DNA from: Natronorubrum halalkaliphilum
GTDB lineage: Archaea; Halobacteriota; Halobacteria; Halobacteriales; Natrialbaceae
DNA length: 64,000 nt
Assembly (NCBI RefSeq): GCF_009834785.1
Contig: NZ_WUYX01000070.1
Location: 179,797 to 243,796 of the forward strand
Direction: 5' to 3'
In this document: positions 49,829-58,546 of the stretch, in pieces
How positions within the stretch are numbered: position 1 is the stretch's first letter
Layout: the number at the start of each line of letters is the position of its first letter
Notes under the pieces: model-generated
Told to the model about the DNA's origin: nothing
The model's database searches: none
What the model saw: only the letters and a program-made list of their open reading frames with translations
Program-made: the position numbers and the translations under genes

Positions 49829-50862
49829 CAGTAGAGTCCTCCCTCGGTGTCGCGGAAGAAGAACACGTACACCGAGATGATCAGGCCGATTACGAGCGCG
49901 GTCGCGAACGCGACGGCGGCGGCCGTCGCGAAGATTCGGGTCCCGCCGAACATCGCTTCGACGACGAGACACGTCAGCGACGGCACGGTCGTACAGCCGG
50001 CCGTCGATTCGATCAGTCCGTACACCCGCATCGCGTCCATCGTTCGGAACAGCATCGCGACGAGCAAGGCCGGCATCACCAGCGGCAACGTGATCATCTT
50101 GAACCGCTGCCACGGCGACGCTCCCGCGACGCGTGCGACGTCGTACAGACTACGGTCGACGCTTTGGAGTCCGGCCAGGATCAACAGTGCCATGAACGCC
50201 GCGGACTTCCAGATGTCGGCCACGAGGATAATGATGAACGCGTCCTGGCTGTCGGCCAGCGGGTTGGGGCCGAAGATACCCAGCCACTGCATGAGGTCGC
50301 TCCCGAAGCCGACCTCGGGCTGGAACAGCAGGAAGAAGATCATCCCCTGAATGACGATCGGTACCGCCCACGGCAGGATGATGGCCACGCGAACCCAGCG
50401 CCGACCGCGGAAGTCCTGATCGAGCACGTAGGCCTGTCCGAAGCCGATGACCGTCTCGAAGAAGACGCTGATAACCGCGAATCCGAGCGTCACGAACAGC
50501 GCCTGTTGCAGGAGCGGCACGCCGAGTTCCAGGAACGGGAACGAGGCGGATACCGAGATGTCCATGAACTGCCGTGCGACGCGTGCGTTGCCGGTCAGGA
50601 TGTCGACGTAGTTGTCGATCCCGACGAAACCGCCGAGCGGTTCCGCGCCGCGAGTCCGGTCTTCCCGCAACGACATGATGAACGTCATGATCAGCGGGTA
50701 GAACGCGATGAGCGTCAACAGCGCGAACGCGGGCAACAGGAGCAGGTAGGCGTAGGCGGCCTCGCTCAGGTTCTCCATCCAGTTGACGACCGCGTTGCCG
50801 CTCCGGTCGCGTTCGGTCTCGGTCTCGCCGCCGCCGATGGGGCCGTCCGTATCAGTCGCCAT
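49828..50862 (-). CDS. Sugar ABC transporter permease, MalF type
   Basis: A 344-residue permease with six helices. It starts MATDTDGPIGGGETE, with a first helix YAYLLLLPAFALLTLIAFYPLI. The EAA loop (LQSVDRSLYDVARVAGASPWQRFKMITLPLVMP) is complete. It pairs with the MalG-type protein as the transmembrane channel. The 3' end of the binding-protein gene overlaps its start by 11 bases, supporting one operon. Confidence 0.9.
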   Translation of the reverse strand: MATDTDGPIGGGETETERDRSGNAVVNWMENLSEAAYAYLLLLPAFALLTLIAFYPLIMTFIMSLREDRTRGAEPLGGFVGIDNYVDILTGNARVARQFMDISVSASFPFLELGVPLLQQALFVTLGFAVISVFFETVIGFGQAYVLDQDFRGRRWVRVAIILPWAVPIVIQGMIFFLLFQPEVGFGSDLMQWLGIFGPNPLADSQDAFIIILVADIWKSAAFMALLILAGLQSVDRSLYDVARVAGASPWQRFKMITLPLVMPALLVAMLFRTMDAMRVYGLIESTAGCTTVPSLTCLVVEAMFGGTRIFATAAAVAFATALVIGLIISVYVFFFRDTEGGLY

Positions 50863-52327
50863 GCTGTTCTGCGACCTCCGTCTCGCTCTGTTCGAGTCGA
50901 TCGGCCAGATCGTTCATCGCTCCTTCCGGCGATTTCGCGCCACGATAGGCCGCGTGGATCTCCTGAAACATCAGTGCGGACTGCTCCGGCCAGACGTCCG
51001 TTACCGGTCGCGGGACCGCGTTCTCACCAGCCATCTGGAGCTGATCGACGTATCTCGCTATCGGACCGATCTCGTCGGGGTCGGCGTCGTCGAGTAAGTC
51101 GAGGTTCGGCGGGAGGAAACCCTGCAGTTCGAAGATCGTGAGCATGACTTCCTCCTGGGTGAACGCCTCGAGGACCTCCAGGGCCTGCTCCGAGCGGTCC
51201 GTGTAGGGGCTCAGCGTGAGGTTCCAGCCGCCGAGTGCGGCGGCCGTTCCGCCGACGCCCTCGTGTTCGGCCTCGTCTTCGGAGACGGCGTACGGCTGGG
51301 TCATGACGCCGAGATCTTCGCCGAACACGTCCTCGTCGCCGGCTTCGGCGATCGAAAACGGCCAGTTTCGGTGGGCGACGGCGTCGCCGCCCGTGAAGGG
51401 GCCGAGCGACTCCTCTTCGGACCACTGGACGATCGCCGACGGGCTGATCTGGGGGTAGTCGTCGTGAGCGTGTTCGTCGTCGTCCCCGTGGATGAACGCC
51501 CGCATCATACGAATCGCGTCGAGGACCGACTCGTCGGTGACGGTGATCGGCCGGTCGCCCGCCGTGAACAGGTTCTCGGTGCCGCCGAAGTAGCCGCCGC
51601 CCCAGGTCGACATTACCTCGTTGAACGAACAGCAGGCCAGCCCCTCGTAGGCGGCCGCCTGCGTGGTGAACCCGTAGTTGAGATCGTGCTCCGACCGAGC
51701 GTCCGCGACCGCCTCGGCGAACTCCATCCACGACGGCGGCTCGGTTCCCCAGTCGCTCGTGTCGTAGCCGACATCCTCGATGAGGTCCTGTCTGTACAGC
51801 ATCATCCCGAAGTCGGGAAACAGCGGAATCCCGTGTATCTCGTCCGTCTCCGGGTGCCGGGCGGCCTCGAGGGCCTCGTCGAGATACTCCTCTTCGACTC
51901 GATCGACGACGTCGTCGGGGAGTTCCTCGCTCAGGTTCGTCGTTTGCTCCCGGAGGATAAACGGAATCGTCCAGCCGGTGTCCATCATGTGAATGTCCGG
52001 CGGTGCCCGGCCCGCCTGGAGCGTCGACTGGGCGTCTTGCATTCGCTGGACCGAGTCGCTGACGACGGTCTGCAACTCGACGGTGATATCCTCGTCGAGT
52101 CCGGCGTCCCACAGCGCCTGCTGGACGGACGGTTCACCCTCCTCCGTGTGAAGAATCTCCTCGAAATCCGTCGCTCCGGTCATCACGACGGTGTTTGGCT
52201 CGCGTCCGCGACCGACACAGCCAGCGATAGCGACCGCCCCGACTGCCGTCGATGCCGACGCTGCTTTCACGAACGACCGGCGGGACACTCCGGCACGTCG
52301 CTTCTGGCCTGTGTTCTCTTGTCCCAT
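50852..52327 (-). CDS. Sugar ABC transporter substrate-binding lipoprotein
   Basis: A 491-residue extracellular binding protein, first gene of the operon. The signal is twin-arginine type (SRRSFVKAASASTAVGAVAIAGC) with a lipobox Cys. The SBP family 1 fold is recognised from the MQDAQSTLQAGRAPPDIHMMDT segment and YEGLACCSFNEVMSTWGGGYFGGTENLFT. It overlaps the MalF-type gene. Its upstream interval (52328-52714) should hold the operon promoter and the operator of the TrmB-type regulator. Confidence 0.88.
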   Translation of the reverse strand: MGQENTGQKRRAGVSRRSFVKAASASTAVGAVAIAGCVGRGREPNTVVMTGATDFEEILHTEEGEPSVQQALWDAGLDEDITVELQTVVSDSVQRMQDAQSTLQAGRAPPDIHMMDTGWTIPFILREQTTNLSEELPDDVVDRVEEEYLDEALEAARHPETDEIHGIPLFPDFGMMLYRQDLIEDVGYDTSDWGTEPPSWMEFAEAVADARSEHDLNYGFTTQAAAYEGLACCSFNEVMSTWGGGYFGGTENLFTAGDRPITVTDESVLDAIRMMRAFIHGDDDEHAHDDYPQISPSAIVQWSEEESLGPFTGGDAVAHRNWPFSIAEAGDEDVFGEDLGVMTQPYAVSEDEAEHEGVGGTAAALGGWNLTLSPYTDRSEQALEVLEAFTQEEVMLTIFELQGFLPPNLDLLDDADPDEIGPIARYVDQLQMAGENAVPRPVTDVWPEQSALMFQEIHAAYRGAKSPEGAMNDLADRLEQSETEVAEQHGD

Positions 52328-52714
52328 CCGACATCAGTAGACACTATTCTGTCCCTTAATTGATCGGCTTGCACGGCTGTACCTACTTAGAACAGTCGTA
52401 ATCGCATGTTCGTACAATCGGTTATTACGCTGACTCTCTCGGTAACTGCGGTCCCGTATTCACTCCGTTCTCGCGTCCCAGGTCGTGTATTCACGTTCTA
52501 CTGGACTCCACACCGCGGCCTCGATTTACCCGCGGAGCCTCCGGCTTGAGCCACGCAACGACGACCGAGAGATCGCTATCGGCGCTCCAGCGGCGCCACG
52601 ATGGCCAGTAACGAGATTCGTACTCGGACGTTACGCACCGATCGGTTCACCGCAGAGCCGATCGGCGTCGATGAAAAGACGAACTTCACGGTGAATCCGT
52701 GCTTACGCTTACCG
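52328..52714. other. Intergenic region between the binding-protein and trmB-like genes
   Basis: 387 bases. The part near the binding-protein gene (52340-52440) is AT-rich. TACT-TAGAACAG-TCGTA at 52384 resembles half of a TACT(N7-8)GAGTA site, known for Halobacterium TrmB, but matches the second half poorly. No gene was found. Confidence 0.3.
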
Positions 52715-53779
52715 TTACTCCTCGAGGGTCGGCGGCTCGTGGCGGCCGATGTGGATCTCGTGGGCTTCGACGTCTTCCAGCGCGGCGACCCGACCACCGA
52801 TAGAGAGCTCCTCGCCTTCCGCGGTCTCGATGGTGAGGCTGGCGACCTCCTCGCTCACTTCGAACGAAACGTCGAGGATCCGACCGCGGACGACGCGTGG
52901 TCCGCCGACCTCGACGTCGCGACCCTCGATCGTCGCGTAGAACTCGCCGCCCTCGTCCATGACGTCCTTGACGCAGCGACGGATCGAGGCGTACTTGCGG
53001 GGGTAGGTTCGCGCGCGGCCGTCCTCGCCCAGCGTCCGTTCGGCGGTCGTCCAGAGGACGGTCCCGAAGAAGCCGGAGACGAGGAAGCCGAGCGCCGACC
53101 GGTTGAAGATGACGCCGTACCGATCCTGATCGTCGCGCAGCGCATCTTGAGTCGCGTAAATCGAGTAGTTCCCGTCGGCAACGGCGACGACCGGCGTCGT
53201 AATCCCGCGTCGGGCACGAGCCGTCGTCGCGACCTCGAGGTAGTCGAACTCCGCCGGGTCGGGTGCCTCGGTGGCCGGGGTCACGATCAGGTCGACGCTC
53301 ACGCCGGCGTCGACGGCCGCTTTCAGGTCCTCCTCGAACCGGGTCAGCAGATCCGGGGTCAGCGACAGGGAGAGTTCGTAGTCGGCGTCGTCGATGACTT
53401 CCTCGAGATAACGAAGAATCGTCGACCGCGATTTCACGAGGGAGACCGCCTCCGTGTCCCGCGCCGGCGCAGTGTAGCGGGCCTCGAGTTCGGTGATCAT
53501 CTGCTCCAGGGAGTGTTGGACGTTCTCGAAGGCTTCCTCGGGATCGATCGCGACGACTTTCATCGGTCGGGACTCGCGCAGTTCGACCAGCCCGCGATCG
53601 CTGAGACTGCGGACGGTGTCGTAGACGCGTGGCTGTGGGATATCGGTCCGATCGGCGATTTCGCTCGCGGTGAGTTGGCCCTGCTCGAGGACGGTCAGGT
53701 AGGCGTCGATCTCGTACTCGCCGAGATTGAATCGATCGCCGACCTGTTCGACGGTCGAGCGAAGTTCGTCTGGTGCCAT
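52715..53779 (-). CDS. TrmB family sugar-responsive regulator
   Basis: A 354-residue regulator. The winged helix-turn-helix is at residues ~15-75 ([41 protein letters not shown]), a short coiled coil follows, and the C-terminal TrmB sugar-binding domain covers ~115-350 ([29 protein letters not shown] ... [20 protein letters not shown]). It is transcribed toward the transporter operon and probably controls it in response to the imported sugar. The start [13 protein letters not shown] is typical; upstream codons in frame lack family residues. Confidence 0.87.
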   Translation of the reverse strand: MAPDELRSTVEQVGDRFNLGEYEIDAYLTVLEQGQLTASEIADRTDIPQPRVYDTVRSLSDRGLVELRESRPMKVVAIDPEEAFENVQHSLEQMITELEARYTAPARDTEAVSLVKSRSTILRYLEEVIDDADYELSLSLTPDLLTRFEEDLKAAVDAGVSVDLIVTPATEAPDPAEFDYLEVATTARARRGITTPVVAVADGNYSIYATQDALRDDQDRYGVIFNRSALGFLVSGFFGTVLWTTAERTLGEDGRARTYPRKYASIRRCVKDVMDEGGEFYATIEGRDVEVGGPRVVRGRILDVSFEVSEEVASLTIETAEGEELSIGGRVAALEDVEAHEIHIGRHEPPTLEE

Positions 53780-53817
53780 ACCAACCCCTACGCTCCCGAC
53801 GGATAAATGATTTATTA

Positions 53818-53828
53818 TACTCTGAGTA
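53818..53828 (-). promoter_or_regulatory. Palindrome at the trmB-like promoter
   Basis: TACTC-T-GAGTA, a perfect 11-base palindrome, 39 bases upstream of the regulator's start and overlapping an AT-rich TTTATTATA. The half-sites resemble those of Halobacterium TrmB (TACT and GAGTA) but without the 7-8 base gap. It is a candidate for autoregulation. Confidence 0.4.
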
Positions 53829-53937
53829 GCATCTGTTTTCGAAATCGGGTTGTTCCAGTGATTGTGTTGCGCTATCATCCGTCAACGAGAGTGTGAAGGT
53901 CAGAACGCTTAACCACTGCCGGCATGAGTGTGTTGCC

Positions 53938-55023
53938 ATGCGCGGGGTGTTACAGGGCGACGAGACCGAGAACGAGACGGCCGAAGCGGTCGAAGAGTTT
54001 CAGGGCTATCTCCCGTACGATGTCTCACAGACCACCATCGAAATCGTCCTCGCACTCTTCGTCCTGGTCGTCGGTTGGTACCTCTCGAAACTCGTCGTCC
54101 GTATCGCCGGCCGGACCGTCGCCCGCAAGATCGAACGCCCCAGCGTCACCCGAACCGTCCTCCGCGGCGTCAGGATTTCGGTCTTACTTCTGGCGGGGTT
54201 CATTGCTGCCGGCATCCTCGGCGTCGGCGACACGCAGATCCTCCTCTCGGTGACCGTCATTTCGGCCGTGATCGCGGTCGTCCTCGCACCGCTCGTCGGG
54301 AGCCTGATCAACGGCTTTTTCGTCCTGGCCGATCGCCCCTACGAGATCGGCGATATGATCGAGGTCACCGACGAGGGCCACAAGGGGTTCGTCGAGGATA
54401 TCACGATCCGGTACACGAAGATCTTCACCCTCCAGAACACGTTTATCGTCATCCCGAACTCCGAAATCCACGAACGCGACGTGATCAACTACTCCGCCGA
54501 GGACGAACGGACGCGGATTTCAATCGCCTTCGACGTTACCTACGGTAGCGACCTCGAGACTGCACGCAAGCAGGCCGAACGGGCGGCCCGAACCGTCGAT
54601 TTGGTCATCTCGGGCGGCCCCGATATCCGGATCGGGAGCGCTCGCTACGCCGCGGCACCGCTGTGTAACATCGAGGAGCACGGCGACCACGGCATCGCAC
54701 TCGAACTCTACTTCTGGATCAAACACCCCTACAAACAGGCCGTCGCCCGGTCGGACGTTCAGGCGGCGGTCCGCAAACGGTTCGCGGAACTGGACGTCGA
54801 GTTCGCCTACCCGCGACGACATCACGTCTTCGACGAGAGCAGCGGCGTCGCCCGAATGGCCGTCGACGGTCGCGGGTCCGACCACTCGAACCCCGAGTCC
54901 GGGTCCGGGCCCGGGTCGCCGGTCACGCCGGGAAACCGACTCGCGGACGGCTCCGAAGCTGAGACGCCGCCGGAGGATGAACTCGACACCGAGTCCGACA
55001 CGGAAGACCGGCGGGAACAATAA
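53938..55023 (+). CDS. MscS-type mechanosensitive channel
   Basis: A 361-residue membrane channel. It has three helices; the pore-lining TM3 is in VTVISAVIAVVLAPLVGSLINGFFVL, followed by the MscS beta domain (ADRPYEIGDMIEVTDEGHKGFVEDITIRYTKIFTLQNTFIVIPNSEI). The C-terminal part has the alpha/beta vestibule (VAFDVTYGSDLETARKQAERA-like) and a Ser/Gly/Pro tail. It protects against osmotic downshock. The start at MRGVLQGDETENE was chosen before the first helix. It diverges from trmB. Confidence 0.88.
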   Translation: MRGVLQGDETENETAEAVEEFQGYLPYDVSQTTIEIVLALFVLVVGWYLSKLVVRIAGRTVARKIERPSVTRTVLRGVRISVLLLAGFIAAGILGVGDTQILLSVTVISAVIAVVLAPLVGSLINGFFVLADRPYEIGDMIEVTDEGHKGFVEDITIRYTKIFTLQNTFIVIPNSEIHERDVINYSAEDERTRISIAFDVTYGSDLETARKQAERAARTVDLVISGGPDIRIGSARYAAAPLCNIEEHGDHGIALELYFWIKHPYKQAVARSDVQAAVRKRFAELDVEFAYPRRHHVFDESSGVARMAVDGRGSDHSNPESGSGPGSPVTPGNRLADGSEAETPPEDELDTESDTEDRREQ

Positions 55024-55250
55024 CGGGTCGAGTTCACCGGCATCTCGAGGCCACCATCCACTCCCAATACAATCGCAGTCACTGCTCGTATCGCGACGCG
55101 GTTTGCAGTTGCAGCAGGCCAATCGGTACGGTGTTCTCCGATTCGGACGTTCTTCAGTATTCGCCGATTCCGAACCCCTTCCTCCCGCTGCCCGGGTATC
55201 GTGGTGGTATTTTATCCGGTTGCCCATCAAAGTCGAACGATAGCTCACAG

Positions 55251-55694
55251 ATGTACGACGATATCCTTATTCCGACGGACGGAAGCGAGACGATTTCCGA
55301 GACGCTGGCCCACGGGTTACCCATCGCCGAACAAAACGACGCGACGGTCCACGGGCTGTACGTGGTCGACAGCCGGATCACCGCAGCGGCGACCGACGAG
55401 ACCGGACCGGAACTGGAGCGGTCGCTCGAAGACGAAGGGGAAGACGCCGTCGCCGCCGTAGCGGACGACGCAGCGGCGAGCGACCTCGAGACCGTCAGTG
55501 AGGTGCGGAAAGGGACGCCATCCAAGACGATCCTCGAGTACGCCGACGAGCACGGGATCGACCTGATCGTGATCGGCACGCGCGGGAAGAGTCCGCGCGA
55601 AAAGGTGGTCTCGCTCGGGAGCGTCTCGGAACGAGTGGTCGATAACGCCGAGATTCCGGTCTTCGTCGTGCGCGATGCGGGCGCGGGTGAGTAA
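55251..55694 (+). CDS. Universal stress protein
   Basis: A 147-residue UspA-fold protein. N-terminal MYDDILIPTDGSETISETLAHGL and the ATP-binding type motif GTRGKSPREKVVSLGSVSERVVDNAEIPVFVV (G2xG9xGS) are intact, so it probably binds ATP. TATTTTATCC at 55208 is a plausible promoter. The stop codon TAA at 55692-55694 abuts the MITE-like element, whose first base is the last base of the stop codon. Confidence 0.88.
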   Translation: MYDDILIPTDGSETISETLAHGLPIAEQNDATVHGLYVVDSRITAAATDETGPELERSLEDEGEDAVAAVADDAAASDLETVSEVRKGTPSKTILEYADEHGIDLIVIGTRGKSPREKVVSLGSVSERVVDNAEIPVFVVRDAGAGE

Positions 55695-55803
55695 TACTGT
55701 CGGACGGCAGTCAATACGAAGCCGATCGTGAATTTGGGGGTCGTCGCCCACAGTGATGACCCCAGCAAAACGATCGGATTCGCGTCGTTCTATCCAACAG
55801 TAT
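55694..55803 (-). mobile_element. MITE-like element, copy 2
   Basis: A 110-base element read on the minus strand, with ends ATACTGTTGGATAG and CCGTCCGACAGTAT. It matches copy 1 with about 14 mismatches and one single-base gap. It starts exactly at the universal stress protein's stop codon, so insertion may have supplied or preserved the stop. The target duplication cannot be resolved because both flanks are AT-rich. Confidence 0.78.
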
Positions 55804-55855
55804 CAGTAGACGTAACAGGGCCCGAATCGCAATCACACGGGACCCCGTCGTACCG

Positions 55856-56266
55856 CTAGGCGCGGGCGCTCTCGACCGTAATAACCTCACAGTCGAGATG
55901 CGTCCGAAGATACTGATCGATGTTCGGATTGTCGGTAAACCGCCGAAAAATCCGTCGCAGCCGACTCGCCTGTTGACTCCCGATCACGACAGCGTCGGCG
56001 GCCTCCGCCGCGACTTCGTCGAGAATACTCTCCTCGACGAGAAAGCCCGTCCGGACGACGTAGCGGACGTTCTCGAGGCGACCGAACGTGCTCTCGACGG
56101 CGTTTTTCAAATCTATTCGCGTGACTTTCTTTCCATTCTGATAGAGATCTACGTGTAGAACCGTCAACGCGGCATCTCTCTCGCGGGCGACCTCGATTGC
56201 CCGCTCGAGCGTCCGCCTCGAGTGCTTTGTCAACGGATACCGAACGGGGACCACGACCAACGACAT
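55856..56266 (-). CDS. Universal stress protein-like
   Basis: A 136-residue protein starting MSLVVVPVRYPLTKHSRRTLERAIEVARERDAALTVLHVDL. The UspA fold is shown by VLHVDL, FLVEESILDEVAAEAADAVVIGSQQASRLRRIF and the C-terminal strand CEVITV. The classical Gly-rich ATP motif is reduced to GSQQAS, so nucleotide binding is doubtful. It converges with the universal stress protein gene across the MITE-like element. Confidence 0.75.
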   Translation of the reverse strand: MSLVVVPVRYPLTKHSRRTLERAIEVARERDAALTVLHVDLYQNGKKVTRIDLKNAVESTFGRLENVRYVVRTGFLVEESILDEVAAEAADAVVIGSQQASRLRRIFRRFTDNPNIDQYLRTHLDCEVITVESARA

Positions 56267-56429
56267 TATACAATCGAACGATACCCTCGCGGGTAAACCT
56301 TTCAGTTCGGACAGTCTCGAATGCGATACTTTGTCACACACATGTGGCGGCTACGGTCGCCGTCGAGTACACCGACGGATGGTCGGTCGGACAGACAATC
56401 ATTTACCGAACGCGCGGGTAGACGGGAGT

Positions 56430-56669
56430 ATGCAACCCAGGTCAATCGAAAACGGAGAGACGATCTACATCTCCGAAACGGACGGTGACAGGGGATCGAA
56501 GGGCCCGTTTCTCGTCGCCTACGAGTCTCGAGATACCGAGCGCCGTTACGGCTGGTTCTGTGCGAACTGTGAGACCCTAGACAACGCGATGGATTCGATG
56601 GGCCGAATCAAGTGCAACGAATGCGGGAACTTCCGCAAGCCGACCGAATGGGACGCCGCTCACGAGTGA
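56430..56669 (+). CDS. DUF5816 zinc-ribbon protein
   Basis: A 79-residue protein. ISETDGDRGSKGPFLVAYES and YGWFCANCETLDNAMDSMGRIKCNECGNFRKPTEWDAAHE define the DUF5816 family, with two Cys pairs (CANC, CNEC) that bind zinc. The start MQPRSIENGE was chosen by family; earlier codons are not conserved. The function is unknown. Confidence 0.75.
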   Translation: MQPRSIENGETIYISETDGDRGSKGPFLVAYESRDTERRYGWFCANCETLDNAMDSMGRIKCNECGNFRKPTEWDAAHE

Positions 56670-56918
56670 TCGTCGTCGGTCCGGAAACCTCCGGTTGCTG
56701 CTGGTTCTGGCGCTAGCGGGAGTACGTCTCCGGTCTCGTGCTCGAGTCACCGAATCAACGTGTCCTCGACGTAATCAGCCGACTCTGCCCAAAAATCGGA
56801 CGAGGTCGTTCTCAATTTTGCTCTTTCGACCGGGATTGGTTCCAACACGTGGAGAAAATCCTCCGAGTTCTTGTGACGTACCAACATTTATGGTGCAGGC
56901 CCGTGTAGGTAGCTGTGA

Positions 56919-57239
56919 ATGGGTCCTGTTAACATGCGACTCGTCGAGCAGGCCAGGTCGATCTTCGCAGAGCTGGGATACACCGTTGAAGGAAACGGCC
57001 CGAAGTTCCGCGCCGAACGCGCGTGGAAGGTCGTCCACGTAAGTACCGTCCTCGAGACAGGAGAGTTACCGTCCGAGTCGGGACAGTTCCACTGTTTCGT
57101 CGCACAACCGGAGGACGCCGACAATCTGGAGAACAAACTTCGAAGCGTGGATCCGGACTACGAATGGGCCATCATGGTCGTCGACGGAGACGACTATCAG
57201 GTCGAACGCGCCCCGCCAGGACCGCGAGTCTCGGCGTAA
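56919..57239 (+). CDS. Conserved small haloarchaeal protein
   Basis: A 106-residue acidic protein: MRLVEQARSIFAELGYTVEGNGPKFRAERAWKVVHVSTV, then FHCFVAQPEDADNLENKLRSVDPDYEWAIMVVDGDDYQVERAPPG. The alternating helix-strand pattern suggests a small alpha/beta fold, and near relatives are common in haloarchaea without a known role. The ATG at 56919 or the Met six codons later may start it. It is convergent with the aminotransferase gene. Confidence 0.7.
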   Translation: MGPVNMRLVEQARSIFAELGYTVEGNGPKFRAERAWKVVHVSTVLETGELPSESGQFHCFVAQPEDADNLENKLRSVDPDYEWAIMVVDGDDYQVERAPPGPRVSA

Positions 57240-57260
57240 CGCTCGACCCCCGTACCCCGC

Positions 57261-58466
57261 TTATTCTTCGAGCGCGCGTCGCGTCGCCGTCACGCCGGCA
57301 CCGGGATCGACGTCCGCACCCATCGACTCGAGGACGTCACCGAGAGCGGTCACCACGTAGATCACGTTTTCCGGCCGTGCGGAGTGTCCCATACAGCCGA
57401 TCCGGAAGATTTCGCCGTCTAAATCGCCCAACCCGCTCGCGACCTCGAGATCGTAGCGATCGATCAGTTCGGAACAGACCTCGCCGTCGTCGACCCCGTC
57501 GGGGACGCGAACGGCGTTCAGACTGGGCAGCCAGTACTCGTCGGGTGCGTTCATCTCGAGGCCCATTCCTTCCATGCCGGCTTTCAGCGCGCCCGCGAGA
57601 CGTTCGTGGCGCGCCCAGCGCGCTTCGATTCCTTCTTCCGCTACGAGACGGAGCGCCTCGCGAAGCGCGTAGACGTTGGTGATCGGTGCGGTGTGGTGGT
57701 AGGCGCGTTCGTCGCCCCAGTACCCCTCGAGCAGGGAGAGATCGAGGTACCACGACCGCGGCTCTTCTTCGCGCGCGAGGACTTTCTCCATCGCTTCGTC
57801 CGAGAGAGTAAGCGGGCTCGCCCCCGGCGGACAGGAGAGACACTTCTGTGGCCCCGCGTACGCGACGTCGATGTCCCACTCGTCGACGCGCAGTTCGACG
57901 CCGCCGATCGAGGTGACGGTGTCGGCGATTACCAGGGCGTCGTGGTCGTGGGCCGCGGCGGTGAGTTCCGGAACGTCGGGCTGGAGTACGCCCGTACTCG
58001 TCTCGGCGTGGACGAACCCGAAGACGTCCGGGTCGTGTTCGGCGAGCGCGTCGGAGACGTCCGCGGGGTCGAGTGGTTCTCCCCACGGCGCATCGACCTC
58101 GACGACCTCGCCGCCGGCCCGACGAGCCATCGAGGCCATTCGACCGCCGAAGTAGCCGTTCGTCGGCACGAGCATGGTGTCGCCCGGTTCGACGACGTTA
58201 CCGATCGCGGCCTCCATGGCTGCGGAGCCGGTCCCCGATACCGGGATCGTCCACTGGTTGTCAGTTCGGAAGGTGTAACGGAGCAACTCCTGTACTTCGT
58301 TCATGATCTCGACGAACGACGGGTCGAGGTGACCCACGAGCGGCGTCGACATCGCCCGCAGAACGCGGGGGTTGACGTCGCTCGGTCCGGGCCCCATCAG
58401 CGTTCGATCCGGTGGCGTCAGTTCGCCGATCTCGGCTTCGTCAATCCGCTCGTCAGCATCTACCAT
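57261..58466 (-). CDS. Alanine-glyoxylate aminotransferase family enzyme
   Basis: A 401-residue PLP-dependent class V aminotransferase. The Schiff-base Lys is in VAYAGPQKCLSCPPG near residue 210; IADTVTSIGGVELRVDEW supplies the PLP-contact Asp, and GTGSAAMEAAIGNVVEPGD the phosphate-binding region. Members use serine, alanine or aspartate with glyoxylate or pyruvate; the physiological pair cannot be fixed here. The start MVDADERIDEAEIG was chosen because upstream codons are not conserved. It stands alone on its strand. Confidence 0.85.
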   Translation of the reverse strand: MVDADERIDEAEIGELTPPDRTLMGPGPSDVNPRVLRAMSTPLVGHLDPSFVEIMNEVQELLRYTFRTDNQWTIPVSGTGSAAMEAAIGNVVEPGDTMLVPTNGYFGGRMASMARRAGGEVVEVDAPWGEPLDPADVSDALAEHDPDVFGFVHAETSTGVLQPDVPELTAAAHDHDALVIADTVTSIGGVELRVDEWDIDVAYAGPQKCLSCPPGASPLTLSDEAMEKVLAREEEPRSWYLDLSLLEGYWGDERAYHHTAPITNVYALREALRLVAEEGIEARWARHERLAGALKAGMEGMGLEMNAPDEYWLPSLNAVRVPDGVDDGEVCSELIDRYDLEVASGLGDLDGEIFRIGCMGHSARPENVIYVVTALGDVLESMGADVDPGAGVTATRRALEE

Positions 58467-58546
58467 GCATACCCATGGTATCGGGATCCTCAAAAACGTT
58501 CACGCATCGGCGACGACCGGTGGAAACTGCGGTCGGATGGATTTCA

